From Macrolepiota albuminosa (taxonomy: Eukaryota > Basidiomycota > Agaricomycetes > Agaricales > Agaricaceae): a stretch of DNA of 64,000 nucleotides. The translations under genes and the position numbers were made by a program. Within the stretch, counting starts at the first letter, position 1, and each line of letters opens with the position of its first letter. The notes beneath the pieces are model-generated. The model was not told where the DNA came from and made no database searches. It saw only the letters and a list, made by a program, of their open reading frames with translations. Location of the stretch: the NCBI GenBank assembly GCA_027475525.1, contig JAMWFC010000113.1, positions 3,150,001-3,214,000 on the forward strand. The letters run 5' to 3'. Below, piece by piece: positions 12,961 through 25,708 of the stretch.

Positions 12961-13309
12961 CCCATACAGTGGCGGCACCTAGCAATGTCATCAGTGACAA
13001 CGAGGATGATGAGGTCCTCAAAGAAGCGGAGGAAGAGCTGCAAGTAGAGGCTGATGGGTTGGAAATAGATGACGCCAAGAGCATCCAGATTGATGGCGAT
13101 GAATATGTTGCAGTGGATGTGTACAACAGCGACTACTATGCTCGTGATGACGAGGAGGAATACCTGTTTGCACTGACGGAGTGCCGTGGAGATCAGCACA
13201 TCCGAATGAGACGTGTAACCCTGCAGAAGGCAACGAATAAGTTGCAGCGGCCACGCTATACTCCCAAAGAGAAGGAGTGCCTGGTCACGTATGTTAATGT
13301 CAATGGACA

Positions 13310-13696
13310 TTGTGGGACTCGGGGAGTACCACTACAGGCATTACGCCCCAGTTTGCTCATGTCAACACGATTTGCGTTCATGAACTGGAGAAGCCATTGA
13401 TGCTCCAGCTGGGGACTGTAGGGAGTCATGCTATGGTACAGTTTGGCGCAGAAGTGAGAATGAAGACGTCAGGGACGTTGACGAAAGAATACGTGGATAT
13501 AGCAAATTTTGATTGCTACGACATGATTATCAGTATGCCGTTCATGCGTAAGAACAAGGTGGCGCTGGATTTCGTGAACAACATGGTCGTTGTGAATGGT
13601 ACGCCTCTGAAGGTGGAGAAAGTTGTGTTGAACGGCACAGATGGTCGGTTGAGGCGCTATCGCACAACTGAAAAGCGGCGTGATAAATGCAACTGA
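13310..13696 (+). pseudogene. Gypsy-C protease region
   Basis: The retropepsin-type signature WDSGSTTTGITPQF lies at 13313-13354. It contains the catalytic Asp-Ser-Gly and is followed by VDIANFDCYDMIISMPFM (near 13495-13545), equivalent to the ILGMPFL flap-side strand. A frameshift relative to gag lies just upstream, and a TGA follows at 13694. Spacer sequence from 13697 to 14272 joins it to the reverse transcriptase with broken frames. Confidence 0.78.
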
Positions 13697-14588
13697 CTAG
13701 ATGGTCGCAGGAGAGCAACTGTACAGGAGGTGGAGGACAAACAGGCCCCACCAAAAAGCCTGCCGGCAGACTCGCCGGCTATACTGATGTCTGAAGAAGA
13801 GTTTCAAGGAACTCTGAAGAAAGGGAAGCACCTGGATGTGATTGGGTGTACCAATGGAAAGCCTAAACAGGCTGTACAGTGCAAGAATGAGCATGGTAGA
13901 TGCGTGGTGGAGTCGCTGGAATGCCAGCCGACTAGCTCTCGAGTGAAGGTTGAGGACTTTGTCAAGGACGAAGTAAACAGTACGATGGGAACTGTGGGTA
14001 GCACTAGGTCGCTAATGGACCGACCAGTGCCTCGGCCAGGAGTGCAATAGGCATATGACCCACGAATGCCATGGGAGTGGAATGAGTTGGTAGCGTCAAT
14101 GGTGATGCAGGCTATGGGAAGGGTGCAGGCGACCCAGATGAGAGAAGTGTACCGTCATGCATGAGAGGACGAGATTTCCAAAACATTGGATATTGTATTT
14201 GACGGACTCTCACTGAAAGCAAGAAGCATGCAGTCGTTGGTGAGTATGACAAGGAAATAACCGGTTGTAAGGTTGAATCCGGGAGATCTCACAGAGGAGC
14301 ACGTACGTGCCTTACAGGAGCGATTTGAACCAAAGGTTCAACTGTGTATAGCATGCATAGCAAAAGGGAAAGGTAAGGCTGTGAGCCTTACAGAGGAGGA
14401 TATTTCTCGATTGCGCCAACAATGGCAACTGGAGTTTGCTGATATTGTCAATGGAACGAAGGAAGAGCTTCCTCCGTGGCGGGAGGTTAATCATGAGATT
14501 AACCTCATTGACAATAACAAGCAGTACAAGTATCATTTGCCTCGCTGCCTGCGAGCACTACAGGATCAACTTTGTGAAAAGACGAATA

Positions 14589-14743
14589 GATACATAAACG
14601 CAAAGTGGTGGGAACCACGACCAGCAGTGCAAGCTGCACCATTACTTTGTATTCCCAAGAAGGATGATACATAAACGCAAAGTGGTGGGAACCACGACCA
14701 GCAGTGCAAGCTGCACCATTACTTTGTATTCCCAAGAAGGATG
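14589..14743. repeat. Tandem duplication, period 77 bp
   Basis: Two exact copies in the Gypsy-C reverse transcriptase; shifts the frame. Probable assembly overlap. Confidence 0.9.
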
Positions 14744-14925
14744 GAACGTTAAGGACTGCATTGGATGCGTGACAGCGCAATGATAATACAGTCAAGGATG
14801 TGACACCTCTTCCAGATCAGGAAGTAATATGAGAAGATGTCGTGACAGCAAAGTATAGGTCAAAAATCGACCTCACAGACATGTACGAACAGGTTCGCAT
14901 ACGCAAAGAGGATATACCAAAGACG

Positions 14926-15079
14926 CTGTTCTCATCCCTGATGGGGACGTTTGTGAGTAACATCATGCAGATTGGTGATTGTAATGCACCGGCAACATTT
15001 CACTGTTCTCATCCCTGATGGGGACGTTTGTGAGTAACATCATGCAGATTGGTGATTGTAATGCACCGGCAACATTTCA
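14926..15079. repeat. Tandem duplication, period 77 bp
   Basis: Exact copies 14926-15002 and 15003-15079 in the Gypsy-C reverse transcriptase. Confidence 0.9.
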
Positions 15080-15834
15080 GAGGCTAATGACCTCAATCTT
15101 CCAAGATGTAATTGGGAAGTTTATGCACGTCTATTTAGACGATATATTCATATTTTCTGACACCATTGAGGAGCATGAGCAGCACCTACGAGTCGTATTT
15201 GAACGGCTACAGAAGGCCAGTCTCTATCTCAAATAGAAGAAGTGCGAGTTGTACGCAATGAGTATAGATTGTCTCAGTCACGTCATTGACGAGAAGGGCA
15301 TTCACCCAGATACGGATAAGCTTGACCAAATCCAAGAGTGGCGTACTCCACACACATATAATGATATCCAACGATTTGTTGGACTTGTGAACTATATTGG
15401 CAACTTCTTGCCAGACATCACTGCATATACAGGGCCACTTATGGCCATGACCCAGAATGGGTCCCCATTTCACTGGAGACCACTGCATCAGCGGTGTTTT
15501 GAGATGATTAAGCACATATGCGCAAAAACGCCAGTCATCCGGCCAATTGACCCACGCATCGACGAGCCCATCTGGCTCATATGTGATGTGTCAAAGACTG
15601 GGGTTGGGGCCATGTTTGGCCAAGGTAAAACATGGCAGACTTGCCGACCAGCAGAATTTATGTCCCACAAATTCACTGCTGCTCAGCAGAATTATGCTGT
15701 ACACGAGTTAGAAACACTCGCTATCCTGGAGGCCCTCCTAAAATGAGAGGATAAACTGATGGGATATAAGATCCACGTCATGACAGATCACAAAGCACTA
15801 GAGTTCTTCAAGACTCAGGTGCACCTATCTCCAT

Positions 15835-15988
15835 GACAACGTCGCTGGATTGACTACATGTTGCGGTATCAGTTCGACATCACCTATGTAAAAGGTGAAT
15901 TGAACAAAGTCGACAACGTCGCTGGATTGACTACATGTTGCGGTATCAGTTCGACATCACCTATGTAAAAGGTGAATTGAACAAAGTC
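15835..15988. repeat. Tandem duplication, period 77 bp
   Basis: Copies 15835-15911 and 15912-15988 at the end of Gypsy-C RNase H. Confidence 0.9.
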
Positions 15989-17116
15989 GCGGATTGCCTG
16001 TCTCGATATTTTGAGAATGATACTCAAGATGACGTCCATGACGCGCATGACTATGTCCAGGCGGACAAACGTATTGACCCAGAGGGCGAAGATTTGCCTC
16101 TGCATCGGTTCCACAAAATCAGGGAACATAGGGTCAAGCTACGGGCCATGCGAGCGCAGGAAACACATCGCAGTAAGCGACTGCACAAACAGCGAGAGAC
16201 TTGCGATATCGAAGCCCAGGTGCTAGTGGATCATGAGGCTCCTCAGCCAAGTGAAGAGATGAGGCAAGGGGTGCCTACGAGAGGTACTGATATGACGCTC
16301 CAGCAAGCGCTGGAGTCACAGGACCATACGCCTGCACCGGCCAACTTAGGCAATGCGCAATTCTGCACACGTATCCAGCAAGGATACAAGGATGATAATC
16401 TCTTCTTAGAGATTTTGAACAATATCCAAGCGCATCCGTGCTTCAAGGTGGAGCAGCAGCTCATCTACCTTACCAGACCTACGGGGTCCAAAGTCATCTG
16501 CATTCCCCAGGAGAGGTCGCTGATTACGACTATCCTAGACCAGGCCCATAGAGTAGTGGGCCACTTCAGAACTCAGAAAACGCTGGTACTGGTGGCTGCA
16601 AATGGCCAAAGAGATGAGCCAATTTTGCTCGACATGCGAGCTATGTCAACAGTCAAAAGTATCAATATTGAAGCCACTGGGAAAGCTTCACTCGCTACCT
16701 ATACCGGTCAAACCTTGGGATTCGATTGGGATGGACTTTATAGGTCCATTCCCCAAGTCGAAAGGCTTTAACTACCTTTGGGTAGTGATCTGCAGAATGA
16801 CCAGTATGGTCCATCTCATCCCGGTGAGAACCACCATGACAGCGTCAGACTTGTCGTGGATCTATCTCAAGGAGATAGTATGCCTCCATGGACTGCCAAG
16901 TTTGATCGTAAGTGATCGAGATGCTAAGTTCACTTCCAAATGGTGGAAGGAGTTGCACAAACTGCTAGGAGCAAAGTTGCTCATGTCGACGTCGTTTCAT
17001 CCACAAATGGATGGTCAAACTGAATGCGCAAATCGAAATATTGCGCAAATATTGTGAGCGTTCATACGTCCTGATCAGAAGGACTGGGTAGATAGATGTC
17101 CCCTCGTGGAATTCGC

Positions 17117-17270
17117 GATAAATGCGAGCATATCAGAAACTACAGGGTATTCACCCTTTGAACTCAACAATGGCTACATGCCATCCATGATTCGATAAAT
17201 GCGAGCATATCAGAAACTACAGGGTATTCACCCTTTGAACTCAACAATGGCTACATGCCATCCATGATTC
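17117..17270. repeat. Tandem duplication, period 77 bp
   Basis: Copies 17117-17193 and 17194-17270 in the Gypsy-C integrase. Confidence 0.9.
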
Positions 17271-18050
17271 GTGAACTTCGTATGGACAAAGTCATTCATG
17301 TGGGGGTAAGGCAGTTTGCATGCAACGCGTTAGGGAACTTGGCAGATGCCCATGATGCAATTATAGAATCACGTGTATGGCAGACCAAACATGCAAATAA
17401 TCGCAGACGTGATGAGCCAGACATCGAGAAAGGGAGCCTAGTGTACCTTTCAACGAAGAACTTGAACCTGCCAAAAGGCAGGGTGAGTAAGTTGTGTCCA
17501 AAGTGGATTGGACCATATAGGGTCCTTAAGGCGGAGCCGAGCACGTCTAACTACATGTTGGAACTGCCCCATGCGCTGCAAGCATGCAGGATAGTTCCCA
17601 AGTTTCATGTGTCGCTGTTGCAACCGTATACGGCTAGTAGTGATGTGCTCTTTCCTAATCGTGCAACTCCAGAGCTGTATGACTTTGGAATTGGCAATGA
17701 CCAGGAGTGGTTTGTAGATGACCTCATAGGTCATTGGTGGACGAAGGGAAACCTTGAATTCGAGGTAAGGTGGAGCTTAGGTGATACTACCTGGGAACCG
17801 CTAGTGAACTGCAAAGACCTTGCAGCGATGGACAGATACCTAGAGTTGCAGGGCGTGAAACGCCCTCAACAGCTAGCAAAACGCACATAACACACGTGTG
17901 ATGTTGGAATGTGGACAAAGTCCACTTTGATAGCTGGTGACTAACCGGGTGGCATGTATTTGTGGTTGTTTCCACCACTAGTGGAGTTGGGAGATTGTTT
18001 TTTTTTTCTCCTCTCAGTCCCAATACACGTAGCGTACGTGTTGCATTGTA

Positions 18051-19084
18051 ATGGCCTATTGGGGGCCGCAAGAGAGTAATAAGAGCTGGCAAGGCTCTAG
18101 TGGAGGGAGGAGACCCCCAAATATACAAACGAGAGATTATCCTACCCAGTACCAGAGGCAGCTGCCATATCCGGTGGCAAGCCAGCTTCAGTCAGCAGGC
18201 GTGGCCTATCCAGGCCGTGACGAGCCGCTTCCATACCAGACGCCCCTCCACTCGCAAGAGATGGAGGTTGATGACGAAGGGCGCTATGGGCGCCTGGAGG
18301 ACAGCATGTGCCGTGAGCGCTACTACCAGGAACCATTGTCTCATGCTCAGCTGCGTCGAATCCAATGTATGCGGGTGTGGTGATGGGGCCACCGTCAGTA
18401 CCATGGGCGCATCGGCCCATGGCAGAGTTGTATGGGGAGCCTGCGTCACAAGCACAGGAGTTAGCAGTGTCAGACGTGCTGTTGGGCAGACTGGAAGCAG
18501 CAGGACAGCCAGTCCCTGCAACTGCATCCTTCCTGCAGGACAGTCTGGCCATGATGGTGATGGAGGGATTGCTCAACCAGATCGAGCTGATGAAGAGGCA
18601 GCACGTCGCAGTGCTGGAACAGATCGAACGCGCATCTAAGCGCAAAATTGTCACGGTTGAGGAACTGACTGCCAAGGTCAAGAGGGCTAAATATCAGCCC
18701 AGTCAACTGGTCGACCCTCCACAGGCAAGGATGCCATTGGATGCGCAATTTGCGTGCCATGAGCAGCCAGCTCAGCTCATGGCTTCGTCATCACGGTTAC
18801 CCAAGTAGGGCCCTCAGGCTTCCTCAGAGTTGCTGGCTGCAGTCAGTGAACCCTTGGCAGGCCTGTCTCTGGGTCAGCAGGAAACTGCATCCTCCCGGGC
18901 CCCACCTAGGGGGTCCAAAACCATTGCTGTGGCGCCAAGAGCGCCCACTACCATTATTCCTCGAGCTGAGCCTGGAGGGAGAACTCTGGCACGAAATGTG
19001 CCTGCCCCTCTGGTGGCTCAGCCACCGTTCGGATCTTCCACCCCGGTCAAGTCAGGGTTGGTATGCCAACATCGAGGCCGTAAG
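18051..19084 (+). pseudogene. Gypsy-C post-pol ORF-B, 5' part
   Basis: A reading frame downstream of integrase, in the place where errantiviruses carry env. It begins MAYWGPQESNKSWQ at 18051 and is Gln/Pro/Ser-rich. It shifts frame near 18370, then runs through an amphipathic segment (LNQIELMKRQHVAVLEQIER, near 18570) that could form a coiled coil. A stop at 18806 is followed by more open sequence up to LVCQHRGRK at 19084, where Gypsy-D1 begins. After the matching GTAAG duplication it resumes in the same frame at 30809. No signal peptide or membrane span is visible, so it is not an envelope protein. I do not recognise the family. Confidence 0.55.
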
Positions 19085-19810
19085 TGTCACGACCCCTCCC
19101 CTTCGGACCCACCCCAAGACACCCCCGGAACACCATCTGGGACCCTTCCTCCGACCCCACAGGACGCGCCCCACCATCACAACTACCGACACCGCCATCA
19201 CGCGCATCAAGGACTGCCATCAGCCACCACCAGCCCCGATCAATGATCGGATCACACACATCACACATCACAGCTCCCTCCACGCCAATTGATCACGCGC
19301 TCCACACACGCGATCCAGGTATACAGTCCCTGCCCGCTACTCAAACGACCCCTGGAACCCATCCCAGACACTCCGGAACCCCGAGACCCAGTCCCGTAGT
19401 ACTTATAGCGTAGTTCCCTGTTGTATTCATTAGTCTTGATATTGCATTAACTTGGTTACTTGAATTGTTGTGTGCCCTCTGCTTGACTGGTACGCATTGA
19501 CTGGCACGCTTAACTAGCACGCTTGAATAACCGCGTGCTCTAAGTTTGGTATGCACTTCGCAACTTCTAATTTGTTAACTCAGTCTTGTCTTAGAACTCC
19601 CGGTTCACGACTCGACCCCCACCCTATCCTCAGCTACCCAAAACCCAAAACCCCCAGACCAAGTCCCCTCTCCTAGGATTACTCCTGTCCACGTCTTGAA
19701 CCCCGGAGTCCTAGCCCCGGAGTTCCAGACACCCAAGTATCCGTAGGTCAAGTCCGCATTGTAAGGGCAATTGCTTTCTCAGAAAGCCCCCGACTCAGCG
19801 GAACCTGACA
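19085..19810 (+). repeat. Gypsy-D1 5' LTR
   Basis: 726 bp. A TATA-like ACTTATAG lies at 19401-19408. AGTCTTGATATT, at 19432-19443, lies 25-30 bp further on, where transcription would be expected to start. This 12-mer is complementary to the bases just after the LTR. Confidence 0.9.
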
Positions 19811-19811
19811 T

Positions 19812-19823
19812 AATATCAAGACT
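19812..19823 (+). promoter_or_regulatory. Gypsy-D1 self-complementary primer site
   Basis: AATATCAAGACT, one base after the 5' LTR, is the exact reverse complement of 19432-19443 inside the LTR. In Tf1 of fission yeast the first bases of the transcript fold back onto such a site and prime cDNA synthesis without a tRNA. The same pair is preserved in D2. Confidence 0.75.
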
Positions 19824-19840
19824 CCCTCCTTACACTGTTC

Positions 19841-22500
19841 TTGATGGCTACGTATACTCATACCTACTACCTCACAGGCTACCAGACCAACCCCTACGGA
19901 TGTCCGGTCCCTGATCATTACTCTACACAGATCCTCTGCCCCGCCTACCCACCTCTCCCGTACAAACCCCAATACCTCCACTGCCACTGGGCCCCTGACC
20001 CATCTCTCTATGATCTGGGGCCCTCAGCCAGCTGGGCCCCTCCACCCAATCTAGCCATGGCACGACCTGTGGAGGTCCCCTCGTACCGGAGCATCTCCAG
20101 GGGCCTGCCGGAGACACCACCAGTTCCCAGTGGACCTTGCCCGGTACCCCCCAGTGAGGGCCCCTTTGCACCCACCCTCTACTACGGTTACCAGCGCCCT
20201 GCCCCCCAACCCCAGGGACCTCTCAACTATGACTATCCCCCTCGACACTACCCAACCGCTGTTCCACCCGCTCAAACTCCCCCCTCGCCAATGGGATGAC
20301 GACGTCTTGAGGACTACGAACGGCAATGGGACGAGGTGCTCCACTCGCTTAGGATCTCGCTGGAGGACTTCGCACAACAGGCAAGGACACTACTCACAGA
20401 ATTCAGACACGACGACTTCGCAGGCACTCCAGAGGACTGGGCCCATTGCTTGGTTGAATTTGGAGATTGACTCACATGAGGAGAACTCCTGGAGCAGACT
20501 ATGGTAAAGTATAGGCGTAACACGATCCTCTGCAAAGAATTGCAACAACTGCTCGACGAAGTCCACGTGTCCCCCTCTCCTTGACCCCTTAACGACCCCG
20601 CAGACCCAGGCCGCTCGATCCACATCTGGCGGGAACTCCCGGAACCGGCCCTGGCAGCCCCCGCAGTCTCCACTACAGAGCGACAAAACGCCTCGGCCAT
20701 ACTACGGTCCCTTAACCTGATGGGAGGGCTATTCAATCAGCCCGCTGCCCGCATGGTAGACTTGTCAACTCACCGTAGGGCTAACTCCGTTCCTAGCACT
20801 TTCAAGACCTGGGGACAGCCCCAGAGACCTCTGGAACCCCTCCTGCAAACAGACAACGCCTGATCCCCGGCCCTGGCAAACCCCAGTAGACCCCATGCGG
20901 ACACCCTTAGCACGGACGACACACTGTGCTACATCGACGAGCTCACATGTGGCAACAACAAACAACGTCCCACACCCGTGCCCGTCCCGGTACCACTCCC
21001 TACATCAGCCCCGGCCCCTCCAGAGCCTAACTTCCACTGCGACCCCCTGCCCCACTTCGATCTGCGGAACCCCCCACGGCCTCCGATGCAAGCGTGACCC
21101 TCCCAGATTAAATGTTTCCCACGCAACCCAGCACCTGACCCTGCACCCAGCCCCCCTCAGATCAATCCGACACCACCGAACCCTCCCTGACCACCTCCAC
21201 CATCCTCAGCTGAGCCTCGAGTGCGACCCCCAGGCCCCCCACCTCCACCACCCCCTGCGTGGAGACCTGGGCCTCCCCCTGGCAGGAACGAACCCCCCGG
21301 GCGTGGGCCCCCAGGTGAGCCACCTGGAGGAGGCCCAGAGGAGGCCCTCCAGGCGGGTGGGGTCCTGCTCTCGGTGCCTTTCCTCCACAAGGAGGGGGGG
21401 GTAACCATTATTATTACTACTACAACGCCGGCCCCCCTCCCTGCAACGCTACCGGACCGGACAACGCTTGTGACACCCTTGCCCGCAAAGAACGTCTGGA
21501 CATTCAAAAGCCCGACGCATTCACAGGCCGGGACCCCCAAAAATGGTGTACATTCCTCACTCAGTATCTTAATATGTTTCAGGTGAAACCACTCACGTTT
21601 CAGGTTGACAGCTCTCTGGTGGCCTTCGCTGCCTCGTACCTCCAGGGGATCGCCTTCAACCACTACACGGCCCTCATCCAGTTCAACCCCAATAACCCAG
21701 CACTCACTCGCTGGCAAGCCTTTGTCAACGAGTTCTCCAGAAAGTTCGGGATCTATGACACTGTGGCTGAAGCCGAGAACAACCTCTTCAACCTCTGGAT
21801 GCGCTCTGAAGAATGTTTCACCACCTTCATTGTACGTTTTGAGAAGGAAGCTTATGAGACAGGCTGGAATTACAGTGCCCTCCGGTATGCCCTCCACCGC
21901 GCCCTGCCGCAACGTATCAAGGATGTTCTCTGACTCACCCTGAAACAACCCTCCTACAACGGATACAAGGCCCTTGTCATGCAGATCGACCAACGCTACT
22001 GGGAAGACCGCAGCGAGTACTTGAACTCCTGACCCCCCTGGAACCCTAGAGGAGAACCCCCCAACCCCCAAATCCGAAACCCCGGTCCCCCCACGTTCCC
22101 TGGTGGCCGACCCCCAGTGAGTCACGGCCCGCCCAATACTAACCCCAGCAGCGGCGCCCACCCTCAGGCCCAACTCAATGCCGCTGTGGCCGCCAACGAC
22201 CCAGGTGACGTGCCAAACTCCAAGGAACCCTCAGAAGACTCTGAAGATCCTGACTTCACCGAAAAACAGGACAAAGAAGCCCTCCAGGCCAACCGGCTCT
22301 CAAAAAAGGGGCAACCCTGGGTTGAGGTCCTGAAGGATGTGCAGGAACGATGGAGAAGGGAGGGTGTCTGCATACTCTGTGGTGAGAAAGACCATTTCAT
22401 CTCCGAGTGCCCCCAATGACAGGTCATGGGAGAAGGGAGGGTGTCTGCATACTCTGTGGTGAGAAAGACCATTTCATCTCCGAGTGCCCCCAATGACAGG
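19841..22500 (+). pseudogene. Gypsy-D1 gag
   Basis: Starts near ATG 19844 (MATYTHTYYLTGYQ). A long Pro/Tyr-rich N-terminus is followed by a helical part and a Pro/Arg-rich linker near 21200-21370. The capsid-like segment FAASYLQGIAFNHYTALIQF ... WQAFVNEFSRKFG lies at about 21625-21755. A CCHC knuckle (CILCGEKDHFISEC) lies near 22372-22413. It matches D2 gag closely, but with stops at 20296, 20467, 20860, 21097, 21931 and elsewhere. Most of these are CGA or CAA/CAG codons changed to TGA, TAA or TAG. The 77-bp duplication at 22352-22505 copies the knuckle region. Confidence 0.85.
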
Positions 22501-22505
22501 TCATG
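22352..22505. repeat. Tandem duplication, period 77 bp
   Basis: Copies 22352-22428 and 22429-22505 over the Gypsy-D1 zinc knuckle. Confidence 0.9.
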
Positions 22506-22699
22506 AGACATGCCACCTGGACCTTCAAAGGGGAGGATGCCACCTACGAGTATTCAGAAAACAACTCGGCGATTTAGACCTGGAAGACGCCCTAAATCAC
22601 AGAATTGACCCCAACGTCTTCTCTGCCCCGGTCTCACATCTTCGCTCCACGATACTCATACAGGACACCCTCACAGCTTACCTACCCTCTCACTCCTCG

Positions 22700-23620
22700 C
22701 ACTTTCTTCTCCTCAAAACCCGCCTCACCCCCTCTGGAACCCCCCTCAACACCCTCGTTGACAGTGGCACCACCAACAACTTCATCGATGAAGCATGGTC
22801 TACCTTCGCCCCAGAACCCGCTCAGCGACTCCCAGTCCCGGTACGGCTCTGCCTCTTCAATGGAGATGCCTCTACGGTGGGGGACATCACTCACTTTGTG
22901 CATATGCCCGTTACTTTTGCCAATGGACAGACTCACACCCTCCGGATGTTGATAACCAAACTCCACCCTTCCACACCCCTGGTCCTAGGGCTCCCGTGGC
23001 TCCGAGACACCAACCCCCGCATCGATTGGCGACATCTTACCCTTCGCCTGACCTGGAACCCGACGCCCGATGACCAGCAACTCCCCTTCGACATCCCCCA
23101 CTCTCCGAATCCTACCCTGAAGGATGGGCCCCCACCACCCCCCAGACTCCAGTCCTGCTCGTCCCGGTCCTTTGTCATTGATGCCAGGCTGGACGGTGCC
23201 CCAGGACCAATATCGGCCCTCATCAACAGCAGAGCCACCGGAGTTTTCATCAGCGACGCCCTCAACCTCCCCCATGACCCCCTCGACTAGCCCCTCTGCC
23301 TGCAATGCCTCGACAGCACCCCCTCCTCCTCTAGCCCCATTCAGAGGTCTCACTTGGGATGCGTGACCCTGGACAACGACTACGAGTTCACCTCCAACTT
23401 CCTGGTCATGTGACTTCACAAATCAACCCCGATGGTGCTGGGACTACCCTGGCTGCGCGACACAAACCCCGACATCGATTGGAGGACGCTCACCATGACC
23501 TTCCTGGGACCCAAAGACCACCCCTTGACCACCGTGCACCTCCGGGCCCTAGAGAGCAACCCAACGCCCGACACCCCTGGGACGACTGCTGCGCCCCCCA
23601 CGCATGCACTACTCATGCCC
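22700..23620 (+). pseudogene. Gypsy-D1 tandem protease domains
   Basis: Two consecutive retropepsin-like units are present. The first has NTLVDSGTTNNFIDEAW (near 22751) and, about 75 codons on, LVLGLPWLRDTNPRIDW. The second has SALINSRATGVFISDAL (near 23216) and later MVLGLPWLRDTNPDIDW (23431-23481). In the second unit of this copy the catalytic Asp and the Gly of DSG are Asn and Arg, both by G-to-A. The sister copy D2 has intact DSGAT in both. Two stops (23287, 23410) lie within the second unit. Confidence 0.8.
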
Positions 23621-23803
23621 GTCTGAGCCTGCAAGGCCCCTGATTGACCCCCAAACATTCCTCAGAACAAGTACAAAGGACCAAACTACCCTGGCCGGTC
23701 TCAGACACGTGTCACACCCACTCTGGCTGATGCATCTGCAACCCCAATTGACCCAAACGCACTCGACATTAGGATCATTGGAGCCGCCCCCTTCACCCGC
23801 CTC

Positions 23804-25708
23804 ATGAAGGATGGAACTCCCATGTTTCAGCTACACATCTCGCCATCTCTTCCGGAAGAACATCTACGAGGGGACGCTATTCCTCCGAAAAAGAAAACTG
23901 AGGAGCAGATCCTCCGAAAAGTAGTTCCCCCGGAGTATCACGAGTTCGCTGACGTATTCTCTGAAGGAGATGCCAAGGAGATTCCCCCTCACCACCCCTA
24001 TAACCACACTATTGACCTCGAGGAAGGAGCCGCCCCCCCTTTTGGCAAGATATACAACATGTCAGAAGTTGAACTCCAGGCCCTCAAGGACTACCTCGAC
24101 AAAATGCTCAGTAAGGGATTCATCCAACCCTCTGCCTCCGCCGCTGGAGCCCCGGTTCTATTCGCTAAGAAGAAGGACGGTTCGCTCCGACTCTGCGTTG
24201 ACTACTGGGGACTCAATAAGATCACCAAGAAGAACCGCTACCCGCTCCCGCTCATCGGCGATCTGGTTGATCGACTCTGCAGTGCCAAGGTTTACACAAA
24301 AATCGACCTCCGCCCCAGCTACAACAACGTCCGCATCGCCCTGGGACATGAGTGGAAAACTGCGTTCCATATGTGGTACGGTCTGTTTGAGTACCTTGTG
24401 ATGCCTTTCGGAATGACTAACTCCCCCGCCACGTTCCAATACTTCATGAACGACATCTTCCACGACATGAGCAACGTCTTTGTGATCGTCTACTTGGATG
24501 ACATCCTCATCTACTCTGACTCGAAGGAGGACCACCAGAAGCACGTCCAGCAAGTCCTCGAACGCCTCTGGGAGCACAACCTCCATGCCAAGCCCAAGAA
24601 GTGTTCGTTCCACACGGAAGAGGTTGAGTATCTCGGCATCATCGTATCCCCGAATGGCGTTCGCATGGACCCCCACAAGGTCGAGGCCATTGTCAACTGG
24701 CCGCAACTCCGGAACGTCAAGGAAGTACAGTCCTTCTTGGGTTTTGCTAATTTCTACCGGAGGTTTATAGACAACTACTCCGGTATCACGAAACCCCTCA
24801 ACCGGCTCACACACAAGGACGTCATCTGGAACTGGGACAGTAAATGCCAGAGTGTCTTTAACCTGCTCAAGGAGGCTTTCACAGTCACCCCCGTACTCCG
24901 GCACTACGACCTGGCCCTCCCGATTATCCTGGAATGCGACGCCTCTGATTACACCATCACCGGGATTCTCTCGCAGATGGGACCTGACGGCAGGGAGCCC
25001 TGGCCAGTCGCCTTCTACACCCAGTCCATGATCAATGCCGAGCTCAACTACGACATCTACAACAAGGAGCTCCTCACCATCATCGAAGCCTTCAAACAAT
25101 GGCGAGCCTACCTCAAAGGAGCCCGGCACCGGATTCAGGTCTACTCGGATCACAACAACCTGCAGTACTTCACCACAACCAAGCAACTTAGTCGACGGCA
25201 GGCCCGATAGTCCGAGATTCTCTCAGAATACGACTTCACAATCCAGTACTGCCTGGGACGACTTGGAGCTAAACCCGATGCCCTCACCCGTCGACCGGAC
25301 ATCTACCCCAAGAAGTCATTCGAGGCAGAATGCAATGCATTCAATTATCGTGTGGTGATCCCTCCCGAACATCTGAATGCCGTACTGATCTTAAACAATG
25401 AAGGAACCCTGAGCCAGATCTGCCGCGCCCCCTGAGACAAGTACTTCACCAACCATGACCCCTGCAACCCCTCCGACGGAACTGACCAGGACCCCGCCTT
25501 CTCCTTGTCCCCCAACGAAAAACTCCTCCTCTGGGACGGCCGCATCTACGTCCTGGATCATGCCTGACTCTGCTACAACGTCCTCCATCAACACCACGAC
25601 CACAAGCTCCGGGGACACCCTGGAATACGTAAGATCCTCCAGCTTATCTCCTGGACTTATTTTTGGCCAGAGTTGAAGAAGGACGTGACCTGTTACATTC
25701 GATCATGC
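23804..25708 (+). pseudogene. Gypsy-D1 reverse transcriptase-RNase H
   Basis: The frame from 23804 to 25207 is open for 468 codons. Reverse transcriptase motifs: LFAKKKDGSLRLCVDYWGLN (near 24160), FGMTNSPATFQYFMND and IVYLDDILIYSDS (YLDD at 24490-24501). The thumb has YLGIIVSPNGVRMDP. RNase H: LECDASDYTITGILSQ (near 24931), NYDIYNKELLTIIEAFKQW and VYSDHNNLQYF. A TAG at 25208 replaces Trp of the D2 copy. The N-terminal zinc-binding part of integrase (HHDHKLRGHPG near 25590) follows, up to 25708, where the solo LTR enters. Confidence 0.88.

Larger units (their letters stand above)
14273..17890 (+). pseudogene. Gypsy-C reverse transcriptase-RNase H-integrase
   Basis: Reverse transcriptase: AAPLLCIPKKD near 14635 and the active box VYLDDIFIFS near 15130-15160. 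RNase H: LICDVSKTGVGAMFG near 15573, HELETLAILEALL near 15703 and VMTDHKALEFF near 15778. Integrase: the CxxC of CELCQQSKV near 16633, SIGMDFIGPFPKSKG (first Asp, near 16718), IVSDRDAKFTSKWW (second Asp, near 16900) and DGQTECANRN (Glu, near 17010). A chromodomain-like tail EFEVRWSLGDTTWEPL near 17758-17805 ends at 17890. Period-77 duplications at 14589, 14926, 15835 and 17117 cause four of the frame breaks. Independent stops (for example 14769, 14829, 15234, 15834) show real decay as well. Confidence 0.87.

Noticed and set aside
18051..19084. Envelope protein in the env position of Gypsy-C
   Set aside because: Neither ORF-B nor ORF-C has a signal peptide, a transmembrane anchor or an envelope-type cysteine pattern.
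21157..22173. 338-codon minus-strand frame with Gly/Pro runs
   Set aside because: Shadow of D1 gag in low-complexity Pro/Arg-rich DNA.
24158..25186. 342-codon frame on the minus strand of D1 pol
   Set aside because: It is the complement of a strongly biased GC-rich pol frame, and the same shadow appears opposite D2 pol. There is no motif or independent start.
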